Shown in pieces: positions 1 through 7,593 of a stretch of DNA of 64,000 bases. Numbering within the stretch: the first letter of the stretch is position 1; every line of letters begins with the position of its first letter. This DNA is from Micromonospora sp. WMMD980. GTDB lineage: Bacteria > Actinomycetota > Actinomycetes > Mycobacteriales > Micromonosporaceae. Position numbers and translations under genes: made by a program. The DNA lies in contig NZ_JARUBE010000003.1 of NCBI RefSeq assembly GCF_029626035.1, positions 1,426,001 to 1,490,000 on the forward strand. Reading direction: 5' to 3'. Under the pieces are notes generated by a model. That model did not search any database, had not been told where the DNA came from, and saw only the letters and a list, made by a program, of their open reading frames with translations.

Positions 1-1
1 G

Positions 2-64
2 TTCCGGGCCTGGGACGCGGAGCAGTGGCTCGGCGTGCGTACGCTGGGGCATCTTCGCGCCTGA
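2..64 (+). CDS. 3' end of a gene entering from the left edge, product unknown
   Basis: The window opens inside a reading frame that runs 20 codons to a TGA at 62-64 and ends in GVRTLGHLRA. It stops 13 bases before the next start codon on the same strand, so it is probably the upstream member of the same transcription unit. Too little is visible to assign a family. The frame is inferred from good codon use and the close spacing. Confidence 0.4.
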   Translation, partial: FRAWDAEQWLGVRTLGHLRA

Positions 65-77
65 CGGAAGGACGCCC

Positions 78-722
78 ATGGCCCGCCCCTACGGTCCCGG
101 ACCGAAGCAGTTCGTCTTCGCGGGCGGCGACGGCACCGACCACCACGTCTCGGTGGGTGACGCCCAGGAGGCCTACGAGGCGTTCGCCGCGTTCCTCCGG
201 GACCGGGAGTCCGACACCTACACCATCGTGGACGAGTCGGCCCGGCAGCGTCTGGTGCTCAGGCCCCGGCGGGGGGTGATCTCCCGGGTCCGGGAGGCGG
301 GTCAGGAGCACCTGACGGTCGACCGGGGCAACCGCTACCTGCCGGCCGCGATGCTGTTCTTCGAGAACGGCTGTGCCGGCCTGGACCACTTCGGGCAGTG
401 GTTCGCCGACCTCGCCGACCTGGACGCGTCACCGGAGACCCGGGGCGCCGTCCGCGCCGCCATGTTCACGACCGAGGCGGCGGCGATCGACGAGGTCGGC
501 CGGATCTGGGCCGACTCGGGCATCGTCGACCCGACCGACGCGTACTACGTGTTCTTCGAGTCCGAGGATGTCGACCACGCCCGCGCCGAGCGGGCCGAGC
601 TGCTCCACCTGATCGCGTTCCTCGGTCTGGAGCGCGTCGACGCGCCGGCCGGGGCCGCCGACGGCGAGGTGTGGGTGCGCGCCGACCCGCGCCTGGACGC
701 CGAGTGCGCCCGATGGGCGTGA
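78..722 (+). CDS. Hypothetical protein, 214 aa, with a domain shared with its downstream neighbour
   Basis: I do not recognise a family of known function. The ATG at 78 has a GGAAGGA ribosome site at 65-71. The protein is soluble, acidic and rich in aromatic residues, with no signal peptide or membrane segment. Residues about 25-115 (AFAAFLRDRESDTYTIVDE, then FFENGCAGLDHFGQWFADL) align by eye with the C-terminal part of the next gene (FWAFVADRSAAENEVFTIED, then FVRGGCAALDHGPW-like). The two therefore appear to share a domain. The stop overlaps the next start by 10 bases, which suggests translational coupling and a joint role. Confidence 0.75.
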   Translation: MARPYGPGPKQFVFAGGDGTDHHVSVGDAQEAYEAFAAFLRDRESDTYTIVDESARQRLVLRPRRGVISRVREAGQEHLTVDRGNRYLPAAMLFFENGCAGLDHFGQWFADLADLDASPETRGAVRAAMFTTEAAAIDEVGRIWADSGIVDPTDAYYVFFESEDVDHARAERAELLHLIAFLGLERVDAPAGAADGEVWVRADPRLDAECARWA

Positions 723-1944
723 ACACCGTCTTCACGCGCGGCGGCTGGATCCCGAGCGTGACCCGTGAGGGCGACGAGCTGAAGCTGATGCTCGGCGCTG
801 GGGCCGACGCCAACCACGAGCCGCGCACGTTCACGGTCCCGATCGGGGCGGCCCACCTCGGGGTGATCCGGGCGGACCTGGCCCGGCACCTGCTGCTGTG
901 GAGCGCGCTCCTCCCGCTGTGCGACGACGCCGGGACCGGGGGCCGGCTCGACGAGGACGCCGCCGTCGCGCTCCTGGACCCGGTGCTGCTGGCCCCGCCG
1001 GAGGACGTCGACGCGCTCTTCCGGCGCATCCGGTGGGACCGGAGCCGGCTCGTCGCCCACGGCGCCCGCCTCGGTCCGCTGGAGCGCGGGCAGGTCTGCG
1101 AGGCGATGCGCGCGGCGACGGAGACGCCGGACGAGAGGCATGCCCAGCAGCACCACGCGGACCGCCGACGCGCCGAGCGCGGCGTGGTCCTCGGGCCGCT
1201 CGACGCGGCGATCCTCCGGTACACCGGTCAGTATCTGCACGGCGCGACACAGCCCAGGCGGATGCCCGACGCCGTCGGCCCCGCGCTGCTGCCGCAGGTC
1301 ATGCGGGTGATCGGCACCGCCGAGCGGGCGTGCGCGGGGATGCGGATCGGTCTCGACCCGAGGCGGGGGAACCGGGTCACGGACAAGGGCGCCTGGGAAC
1401 GGACGGCGGCGACCGTCGAGGCGGCCGTGCGTCGCGCGTACCCCGGCCTCGCCGGCGACGCGGTGCGGACGGTGAGTTTCCTGATGTGCGCGGAGGTCGC
1501 GGACCGGTCCCGGAGCGCCCCGGCGGACGACGACGCCGACCCCGGCGCGGGCAAGGCGGCGCTGTCGTTCACCGACGACCGGGGCGGCGAGCTGACGTGG
1601 CGACGGGGCGGCCCGCGCGGCGCCGCCGCCGAGTTCTGGGCGTTCGTGGCCGACCGCTCGGCGGCGGAGAACGAGGTGTTCACCATCGAGGACGAGGCGA
1701 TGGGCGAGGGGATCCAACTGCACTTCTACGCGGACTCCGTCGCCCGGATCACGACGGTGCGGCCCAGGTCGGGCCGGAGCCGCACTACCGGGTGGAGTAT
1801 CGCCTGGTCGACGGGCTCGACGGCTATCGCGAGGTGGTGCGCGCCTTCGTCCGCGGCGGCTGCGCGGCACTCGACGGGCACGGTCCCTGGACGTCCGACG
1901 TCGCCGAGTTCGAGCGCGCGCGTCGCCGGCGCGACGCGCGCTAG
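713..1944 (+). pseudogene. Hypothetical protein gene interrupted by a single-base frameshift
   Basis: The frame starts at ATG 713, inside the end of the previous gene, and reads well to about residue 350. It then loses sense near 1763-1765. From there the meaningful frame is the one ending at TAG 1944 (PHYRVEYRLVDGLDGYREVV and on to ARRRRDAR). Restoring one C in the CCC run at 1763-1765 would join TTVRP to QVGPEPHYRVEY and give a protein of about 410 residues. This is either a sequencing error or a recent mutation. The C-terminal 120 residues resemble the upstream 214-residue protein. No catalytic motif or signal peptide is visible and no function is assigned. Confidence 0.65.
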
Positions 1945-1963
1945 CCCGGTTCGGTGGGGACGG

Positions 1964-2164
1964 TCAGGCGGTGGGGCCGAGCCGCTTGGCCAGGTCCACG
2001 AAGGACCGCCAGGACTCGGCGTCGACGCTCAGGGTGCCGCCGTCGCGGTCCTTGGTGTCGCGGACCAGCACGACGCCGGGCAGGTTGTCGGCGACCTCCA
2101 CGCAGGCTCCGCCGTTGCCGCCGGACCGGGTCGACTTCCGCCACGCGGGGGTGGTCAGTTCCAT
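1964..2164 (-). CDS. DUF397 domain protein
   Basis: This 66-residue protein is a typical DUF397 member. It begins MELTTPAWRKSTRSGGNGGA, then has CVEVAD, a VLVRDTKDRDGGTL strand pair and a final W-F-V-LAKRLG helix. DUF397 proteins are actinomycete-specific, usually lie next to an XRE/DUF5753 regulator, and are thought to work with it as a developmental or toxin-antitoxin-like switch. The start at 2164 was chosen because it gives the canonical N-terminus. It lies 10 bases inside the end of the XRE gene, so the two are translationally coupled. Confidence 0.9.
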   Translation of the reverse strand: MELTTPAWRKSTRSGGNGGACVEVADNLPGVVLVRDTKDRDGGTLSVDAESWRSFVDLAKRLGPTA

Positions 2165-2952
2165 GACTTCGCCACTTCCTTGATCAGCTTGAGGGACTGC
2201 CGGCGGGGGAGCGCCTCGTTGCGCACGACCTCCCACGTCCGGGCGAGTCTAGCAACGTCGGCCGGCGCGTCGACGATCTGCGCGGTGAGCTGGTTGTCCG
2301 CGTAGGCGACCCGGCTGCCGTCGGGCAGCTCGGCGATGATGAACTGCCCGGCCAGGCCGAGGTACATGCCGGCGTCGGCCGGCACCACGTGCACCTGGAC
2401 GTGTTCCAGCGCGGCCAGCTCCACCAGGCGGTCGAACTGCTCGGCCATCAGGCCGGGCGCGTCGAGCACCGGCCGGCGGAGCACCGACTCGTCGACGACG
2501 GCGACGAGCTGCGGCGGTTGCTGCCGGTGCAGGACCGCCTGCCGGTCCAGGCGACCCGCCACGATGCGGTCGCACTCCTCCGGGGTGAACCGGCCGCCGG
2601 CCAGCGTCGCCCGGGCATAGCGCTCGGTCTGGAGCAGACCGGGCAGGTAGGCCAGCTCGAACCAGCGCAGCGTGGTCGCCTCCCGCTCCACCTCGATCCA
2701 CTCCCGCAGCCACGCCGGGTCGGCGTCCAGCGACCCCAGCGCGCCCAGCATCCGCTCGAACCGCCCGCCGGTCGCGAACCGCTCGTCCATCGCCCTCGTG
2801 TAGTCCCGGGTCGGCGCGCGCCCGCCGGTCTCCACCGAGCTGACGTGCGACCCCGAGTAGCCGATCCGCCGGCCGAAATCCTCCTGGCTCAGCTCCACCG
2901 ACGCCCGGAACAGGCGCAGCTCGCCGAGCACGTAGTTCGTCGCGCTCCCCAT
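2155..2952 (-). CDS. XRE-family regulator with DUF5753 domain
   Basis: The 265-residue protein has an N-terminal helix-turn-helix (about residues 10-65, RASVELSQEDFGRRIGYSGS and VSSVETGGRAPT). A DUF5753 domain follows (WFELAYLPGLLQTERYARA, VVDESVLRRPV, HVQVHVVPADAG, Y-DNQLTAQIV), the common architecture of Streptomyces and Micromonospora developmental regulators. The frame is open further upstream, but the ATG at 2952 places the helix-turn-helix at the usual distance and removes a low-complexity extension. It forms an overlapping pair with the DUF397 gene. A DNA-binding role is family knowledge; targets are unknown. Confidence 0.88.
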   Translation of the reverse strand: MGSATNYVLGELRLFRASVELSQEDFGRRIGYSGSHVSSVETGGRAPTRDYTRAMDERFATGGRFERMLGALGSLDADPAWLREWIEVEREATTLRWFELAYLPGLLQTERYARATLAGGRFTPEECDRIVAGRLDRQAVLHRQQPPQLVAVVDESVLRRPVLDAPGLMAEQFDRLVELAALEHVQVHVVPADAGMYLGLAGQFIIAELPDGSRVAYADNQLTAQIVDAPADVARLARTWEVVRNEALPRRQSLKLIKEVAKSWN

Positions 2953-3114
2953 CGTCTCCCCAACCGTCGCCCAGTCACCGTCGCGGTCCGCCCACCGTCG
3001 CCCAACCGCCCGGCTGAGCTGCGCGGACCTGCCGAGCATGTGTCGACGGTAGTCGGGTCCTCACCAGACTGTCACCACCGTGGCGTCAGGTCCACGCCCC
3101 ACGAAGGAGGTTCC

Positions 3115-3450
3115 GTGATCACGACCAGACTGCCGATGCCCGGCCCCGGCCCGCGACCCGACCGCCCGCGCGCCTACGGCGCGGCCGTGCCGCACACGCC
3201 GGTGCGCCCGTCGTGGGCGTGCCGGGCCGACGGCGAGCCGTGGCCCTGCGCCCACGCCCGCCTCGCGCTCAAGGCCGAGTACGACCGCAACCTCGCCGCG
3301 CTGACCATCTACCTCGCCGGCCTGCTCTTCGAGGCGATGCGCGACTTCTACCACCTGAACCCGCACGACGGTCCCAGCCCGCAGCAGATGTACCAGCGCT
3401 TCCTCGGCTGGAGCCCGTTCCGCCGCCCGATCGTCGAGCCGGCGGACTGA
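3115..3450 (+). CDS. Small WPC-motif protein of unknown function
   Basis: The 111-residue protein starts at GTG 3115, preceded by GAAGGAGG (3103-3110) at ideal spacing. This site fixes the start although ATG occurs later. It has a Pro/Arg-rich N-terminus, then WACRADGEPWPCAHARLAL, a hydrophobic helix (AALTIYLAGLLFEAM) and a closing YQRFLGWSPFRR. The gene at 12742 ends in the same way (WRCSGCAAEWPC, a hydrophobic helix, ARFLGWLPRR), so both belong to one small family. Such proteins commonly sit beside XRE/DUF397 genes in actinomycetes, as here. Two cysteines could bind a metal, but function is unknown. Confidence 0.8.
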   Translation: MITTRLPMPGPGPRPDRPRAYGAAVPHTPVRPSWACRADGEPWPCAHARLALKAEYDRNLAALTIYLAGLLFEAMRDFYHLNPHDGPSPQQMYQRFLGWSPFRRPIVEPAD

Positions 3451-3455
3451 GTGGG

Positions 3456-4112
3456 TCACCCGCCCTCGACCAGCCGGTTCTCCCACGCCCAGGCAGCGAT
3501 CTCCACCCGGTTGCGGGCGCCCAGCTTGGTCTGGATGCCGGAGAGGTGGCTCTTCACGGTGCTCAGCGAGATGAACAGCTCGGCGGCGATCTCCTGGTTG
3601 GTGCGCCCGCGCGCGATCGCCCGGACCACCTCCATCTCCCGCGCGGAGAGCCGGGGCAGGGACCGTCCCGGCGCCGGCCGGCCCGCCGCGGTCACGTGCC
3701 TGAGCAGCCGCAGCGTCACCGACGGCGAGACCAGCGCGTCGCCGTTGTGCGCGGCGCGGACCGCCTCGACCAGCAGCGCCGGGCCGGCGTCCTTGAGCAG
3801 GAAACCGACCGCGCCGTTGCGCAGCGCGCCGTAGACGTACTCGTCCAGGTCGAACGTGGTCACCACGATGACCCGCAGCGGGTGGGGCGTGCCCGGGCCG
3901 GCCAGCGCGCGGGTCACCTCGATCCCGTCCACCCGGGGCATCCGGATGTCGACCAGGCAGACGTCCGGGCGCAGCCGGCGGGCCTCGGCGACCGCCTCGA
4001 CGCCGTCGCCCGCCTCGCCCACCACGGTGATGTCGGGCTGGTCCTCCAGGATGAGCCGCAGCCCGCCCCGGATCATCGCCTGGTCGTCGGCGATCAGCAC
4101 CCGGATGCTCAT
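3456..4112 (-). CDS. Two-component response regulator, NarL/LuxR type
   Basis: This 218-residue protein has a receiver domain (residues 1-120: acidic pair in VLIADDQ, phospho-acceptor Asp55 in VDIRMP, Thr in VVTTFD, Lys in FLLKDAG). A LuxR helix-turn-helix follows (about 150-210: LSAREMEVVRAIARGRTNQE, LFISLSTVKSHLSGIQTKLG). It is phosphorylated by the sensor kinase encoded just upstream, whose stop overlaps this start in a TCAT (ATGA) junction. Operons of this kind often control adjacent ABC genes, but none lies next to it here, so the regulon is unknown. Confidence 0.95.
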   Translation of the reverse strand: MSIRVLIADDQAMIRGGLRLILEDQPDITVVGEAGDGVEAVAEARRLRPDVCLVDIRMPRVDGIEVTRALAGPGTPHPLRVIVVTTFDLDEYVYGALRNGAVGFLLKDAGPALLVEAVRAAHNGDALVSPSVTLRLLRHVTAAGRPAPGRSLPRLSAREMEVVRAIARGRTNQEIAAELFISLSTVKSHLSGIQTKLGARNRVEIAAWAWENRLVEGG

Positions 4113-5251
4113 CGCGGCGTCCGGGCCGGCAGTGGGAGCGTCGCCCGGACCGACCAGCCCCGGCCGGCGCGCGGTCCGGCGCGCAGCGTGCCACCGAGTC
4201 CGTGGACCCGCTCGCGCATGCCGACCAGGCCGTACCCGTCGCGGTGCCCCACCCGGGCCGGGGCCGGCGGCGCGTCGTCCTCCACCTCGACCGCGACGGC
4301 GTCCGGGGACTGGTCGACGGTGACGGTGACCGAGCCCGCGTGCGGGGCGTGCCGGGACACGTTTGTCAGCGCCTCCTGCACGACCCGGTGCACCGTGGTG
4401 GTCACCTCCGGCGGCCACTCCCGGGCGTCCTCCGGCAGCCGCAGCCGCACCGGCGGGCCGTGCCGGCCGAACCGGGCCACCAGGTCGGTGAGCCGTTCCG
4501 GCCCGGGCGAGGCGGGCGCGCCGTCGTCGGCGTCGCGGAGCAGCCCGACCACGCGGCGCATCGCGGCCAGCGCGTCGGCGCCGGACAGCTCGATCGCGGC
4601 AAGCATCTCCGGCACGTTCCGCGGTTGCCTCGCGGCGACGATCTGCGCGGCCTGGGCCTGCACGACGATGCCGGTGACGTGGTGGGTGACCACGTCGTGC
4701 AGCTCGCGGGCCAGGTCCAGCCGCTCGTCGCGGCGTACCCGCTCGGTGGCGGCCCGGGCGCGGGCGTCCGCGCGGCGCAGCGCGACGCCGACCGCGACGG
4801 CGGCCAGCCAGCACAGCGTGTCGAGCACCGTCACCGCGGTGACACCGTGCTGGTTGTCCAGCGACGTGAGCAGGCTGCCGGCGATCACCAGCAGGCCCGC
4901 GCCGGCGACCGCGGCGGCGGTCCGTCGCGGCCGGGCGCGGACCACGGAGCCGACCAGCACGGCCAGCGCCAGCCCGCTGACCGGGCCGGGTTCCTGCGGC
5001 AGGTCCGCGACGAACGAGACTCCGACCGCGACGGCCGCCACGGCGAGGCCGGCCGCCGCAGCCCGGACCCGGCCCCGGCGTCGCGCCAGCGCCAGCGCGC
5101 AGACGACCACCCCGACCAGGACGTCGGGTACGGCGTAGCGAGTGCCCCAACTGTCCGCGATCATGACGGCGGTGACCGCCACCCCGAGGGCGAACACCAC
5201 GGCCAGGCCGAGGTCGAGCAGGAGGCCGGCCGGTCGACGCGTCTCGGTCAT
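4109..5251 (-). CDS. Sensor histidine kinase, HisKA_3/DesK type
   Basis: The 380-residue protein has five or six membrane helices in the first 160 residues. A dimerisation/phosphoacceptor domain follows with His185 (ELHDVVTHHVTGIVVQAQ), then a HATPase domain with an N box (QEALTNVSRHA) and G boxes (DGYGLVGMRERV, GGTLRAGPRAGRG). It phosphorylates its partner regulator, whose start codon overlaps its stop. No extracytoplasmic sensor domain is visible, so the signal is probably sensed in or at the membrane. Confidence 0.95.
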   Translation of the reverse strand: MTETRRPAGLLLDLGLAVVFALGVAVTAVMIADSWGTRYAVPDVLVGVVVCALALARRRGRVRAAAAGLAVAAVAVGVSFVADLPQEPGPVSGLALAVLVGSVVRARPRRTAAAVAGAGLLVIAGSLLTSLDNQHGVTAVTVLDTLCWLAAVAVGVALRRADARARAATERVRRDERLDLARELHDVVTHHVTGIVVQAQAAQIVAARQPRNVPEMLAAIELSGADALAAMRRVVGLLRDADDGAPASPGPERLTDLVARFGRHGPPVRLRLPEDAREWPPEVTTTVHRVVQEALTNVSRHAPHAGSVTVTVDQSPDAVAVEVEDDAPPAPARVGHRDGYGLVGMRERVHGLGGTLRAGPRAGRGWSVRATLPLPARTPR

Positions 5252-5330
5252 GCCACCAGGCTAGGAAAGTCCGGGGCCCGACGAACCGGCCGAAAGTACG
5301 GTCACGCCGGCGCTGTGCTATCCACGTGTC

Positions 5331-6308
5331 ATGGCCGACGACCAGCACGTATCCCCGGCGGGTGCCGACATCCGCGACCACCGACTGATCTACGGCTGCA
5401 TGGGACTGGGCGGCGGGTGGGACGACGAACCGTACGGCGCGCCGGAGATCGCGGCGGCCGAGGCGGCGGTCGAGGCCGCGCTGGAGATCGGCGTCACCGC
5501 GTTCGACCACGCCGACATCTACCGCAACGGCAAGTCGGAGGCGGTCTTCGGCGAGGTCCTCGCCCGCGCGCCGGAGCTGCGCTCGCGGGTGGTGCTGCAG
5601 AGCAAGTGCGGCATCCACCTGGCCGGCGACGACGGGCCGGGCCGTTACGACCTGCGCGGCGAGCACATCGTGCGCAGCGTCGAGCGGAGCCTGACCCGGC
5701 TGCGCACCGACGTGCTCGACGTCCTGCTGCTGCACCGGCCGGACCCGCTCACCGACCCGGACGAGGTGGCCGAGGCGCTGGCCTCGCTGCACCGGCAGGG
5801 CCTGGTGCGGCAGTTCGGCGTGTCGAACATGGCGGCGGCGCAGATCGCCCACCTCCAGGCGTCGCTCGACGTGCCGCTGGTGGTCAACCAGTTGGAGATC
5901 AGCCTGGCCCGGCGCGACTGGGTCGAGGCCGGCGTGCTGGTCAACACCGCCGAGTCCACGCAGGCCGGGTTCCCGCTCGGCACGCTGGAGCACTGCCGGG
6001 CACACCGGATCGGCGTCCAGTCCTGGAGCCCGCTGGCGCGCGGGCGCTTCACCGGCGGCGCGCAGACGCCTGCCGACCGGGAGACGACCGAGCGGGTCGC
6101 CGCCCTCGCCGCCGCCAAGGGGACGACGCCGGAGGCGATCGTGCTGTGGTGGATCCAGCGGCACCCGGCGCGGGTGGCGCCGGTGATCGGCACCGCCAAC
6201 CCCGATCGCATCCGCTCCTGCGGGGACGCGGTCCGGCGCGGGCCGGAGCTGACCCGCGAGGAGTGGTACGACCTGTGGGTGGTCGCCCGGGGCGCCCCGC
6301 TGCCGTGA
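5331..6308 (+). CDS. Aldo/keto reductase, YdhF-like
   Basis: The 325-residue TIM-barrel oxidoreductase uses NADPH to reduce carbonyls. The catalytic tetrad is visible: Asp and Tyr in FDHADIYRNGKSE, Lys in LQSKCGI and His in LLLHRPDPL. Those blocks and the FGVSNM and SWSPLARGRF segments match the E. coli YdhF branch of the family. The physiological substrate is unknown. The gene stands alone between two oppositely organised units and ends at a strong hairpin. The ATG at 5331 is about 80 bases from the divergent kinase gene, leaving room for back-to-back promoters. Confidence 0.9.
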   Translation: MADDQHVSPAGADIRDHRLIYGCMGLGGGWDDEPYGAPEIAAAEAAVEAALEIGVTAFDHADIYRNGKSEAVFGEVLARAPELRSRVVLQSKCGIHLAGDDGPGRYDLRGEHIVRSVERSLTRLRTDVLDVLLLHRPDPLTDPDEVAEALASLHRQGLVRQFGVSNMAAAQIAHLQASLDVPLVVNQLEISLARRDWVEAGVLVNTAESTQAGFPLGTLEHCRAHRIGVQSWSPLARGRFTGGAQTPADRETTERVAALAAAKGTTPEAIVLWWIQRHPARVAPVIGTANPDRIRSCGDAVRRGPELTREEWYDLWVVARGAPLP

Positions 6309-6309
6309 C

Positions 6310-6346
6310 GTTCCCGGGGGCGGCCGGTCGGGTCGCCCCCGGGAAC
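6310..6346. terminator. Perfect 13-bp hairpin after the aldo/keto reductase gene
   Basis: GTTCCCGGGGGCG at 6310-6322 is the exact reverse complement of 6334-6346, with an 11-base loop. It begins two bases after the TGA of the reductase and also faces the end of the CBM2 remnant on the other strand, so it may act in both directions. There is no U tract, as is usual in high-GC actinomycetes. Confidence 0.75.
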
Positions 6347-6353
6347 GCGCCGG

Positions 6354-6422
6354 TCAGGCCAGCGTGCAGGCCGCGCCGTTGAGCGTGAACGACGTGGGCC
6401 TGGCCGTGTTGCCGGTGTGGGT
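6354..6422 (-). pseudogene. Remnant: last residues of a family 2 carbohydrate-binding module
   Basis: On the minus strand the last codons read GNTARPTSFTLNGAACTLA followed by a stop at 6354. That is the characteristic end of a CBM2 module (N-P-TSFTLNG-C). Upstream of it the frame runs into the nucleotidyltransferase gene and has no CBM2 sequence, so only the final 22 or so codons survive. The flanking hairpin at 6310-6346 would have been that gene's terminator. I infer a deletion that removed a secreted glycoside hydrolase gene and left its tail. Confidence 0.6.
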
Positions 6423-6449
6423 GGCCGCGGTGTCGGGCAGGATGGCGCG

Positions 6450-7238
6450 GTGACCCCACCCGAAGCGGTGCTGGCCGACCTGCGTACCGCCTGGGCGGAC
6501 GCGCTGCCCGGCCGGCTGATCGGCCTCTACGCGCACGGCTCGCTCGTGGCCGGCGACTTCGCACCCGAACGCAGCGACCTCGACCTGCTCGCGGTGCTCG
6601 ACCGTGATCCCGACGAGGAACTCCTCGACGTGCTCGCCGGGCTACACGCCGGCCTGGACCGGCGGCATCCGAGGTGGGCGGGCCGGATCGAGGTGGAGTA
6701 CGTCTCGTCGTCGGCGGTCCGGGACGCCGCCGCCGGCCCCCCGGTTCGCGAACACGCCATCGCCCGGGTCAGCCCCGGCGAACTGCTGCACCTGCTGCCC
6801 GCCACCAGCCACCGCGTCGTCACCTGGTCGTCGGTGCGCGACCACGGCCGTACGCTGCTCGGTCCGGCGCCCGACGCGCTGTTGCCGGCGATCGACCCCG
6901 CTCTCGTGCGCGCGGCCCTGCTGGACCACGTCCGGGACTGGCCGGAGTGGGTGACCGGGATGACCACCCCGGGGGCCCGGTCCTACGCGGTGCTCACCCT
7001 GTGCCGGGCCTACCAGCGTCTCCGGTGCGGCCGGCAACTGTCCAAGCGGCGGGCGGCCGCACCGACCGCCGCCGCGTTCCCACACCGCGCGGACCTCATC
7101 GCCTGGGCCCGCGACTGGTGGTACGACTCGGGCCGGGACGACGACCTCGGCCCGGCCGGCGACGTGCCGGCGTTCGTGCGCGAGGTGAGCGCTGCCGTCC
7201 TCGCCGCCGAGGCGGACGCGCGCGGCCACGACCGCTGA
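6450..7238 (+). CDS. Aminoglycoside nucleotidyltransferase-like protein (AadA/ANT family)
   Basis: The 262-residue protein has the nucleotidyltransferase signature at its N-terminus (LYAHGSLVAGDFAPERSDLD), giving the Gly-Ser and Asp-x-Asp that bind Mg-ATP. A C-terminal helical DUF4111-like domain includes YAVLTLCRAYQRL and LIAWARDWWYDS. AadA-type enzymes adenylylate streptomycin or spectinomycin, but environmental homologues are not all resistance enzymes. The GTG at 6450 was chosen because a CAGGAT hexamer lies six bases upstream, fitting a leaderless promoter. An ATG at 6417 would add eleven residues that overlap the CBM2 scar. Confidence 0.8.
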   Translation: MTPPEAVLADLRTAWADALPGRLIGLYAHGSLVAGDFAPERSDLDLLAVLDRDPDEELLDVLAGLHAGLDRRHPRWAGRIEVEYVSSSAVRDAAAGPPVREHAIARVSPGELLHLLPATSHRVVTWSSVRDHGRTLLGPAPDALLPAIDPALVRAALLDHVRDWPEWVTGMTTPGARSYAVLTLCRAYQRLRCGRQLSKRRAAAPTAAAFPHRADLIAWARDWWYDSGRDDDLGPAGDVPAFVREVSAAVLAAEADARGHDR

Positions 7239-7336
7239 TCGGCGGCGTCGGGCGCGGGCGCTACGCCTGACCCGCGCCGAGCGCGGCGGCCCTCAAAGTG
7301 ACGGGTCGACGCCACGCACCGGGCCCGAAAAAGATT

Positions 7337-7349
7337 CCGAAAATTTCGG
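7337..7349. promoter_or_regulatory. Xylanase promoter palindrome (CGAAA-N-TTTCG)
   Basis: CCGAAAATTTCGG is a perfect 13-base palindrome with an A/T centre. It lies about 150 bases upstream of the -35 of the xylanase promoter. CGAAA-N-TTTCG is the distal box that I recall as conserved upstream of Streptomyces xylanase genes, at the same distance. The regulator that binds it is not encoded in this window as far as I can tell. The 7239-7593 interval otherwise holds no gene, only this box, a second palindrome CGAAGCGCTTCG at 7408-7419 and the promoter. Confidence 0.6.
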
Positions 7350-7485
7350 TGATCGAGCCCTCTCGCTGATCTGCGACGGATGGACCGACAAGGCGACCAC
7401 CGAGTGTCGAAGCGCTTCGCATGGTACTTGAGCAGCAGGTATGTGGTTTCGGCGGCAGGGTCGGGTCGTCACCGGTTTCCATGAT

Positions 7486-7529
7486 GTTTCCGGAAGTTGT
7501 TGACACGGTGAATGGATGCCTCCAATACT
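7486..7529 (+). promoter_or_regulatory. Xylanase promoter with adjacent box
   Basis: TTGACA (7500-7505) and AATACT (7524-7529) are separated by 18 bases and lie 65 bases before the xylanase start. GTTTCCGGAAG at 7486-7496 abuts the -35 and resembles the proximal xylanase box GTTTC-N-GAAAG with one mismatch. A GGGAGGAAA ribosome site at 7579-7587 precedes the ATG at 7594. Promoter assignment is by motif only. Confidence 0.55.
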
Positions 7530-7593
7530 GGCCATCGATTCACCTCTATGACAGTCGGCCGCGCGCCAGCCACCACAGGGAGGAAACCCGCCC

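Noticed and set aside
7408..7419. Palindrome CGAAGCGCTTCG in the xylanase upstream region as a separate operator
   Set aside because: It lies between the two xylanase boxes and is perfect, but it matches no motif I know. A 12-base G/C palindrome is not rare in this composition, so it is mentioned only as context.
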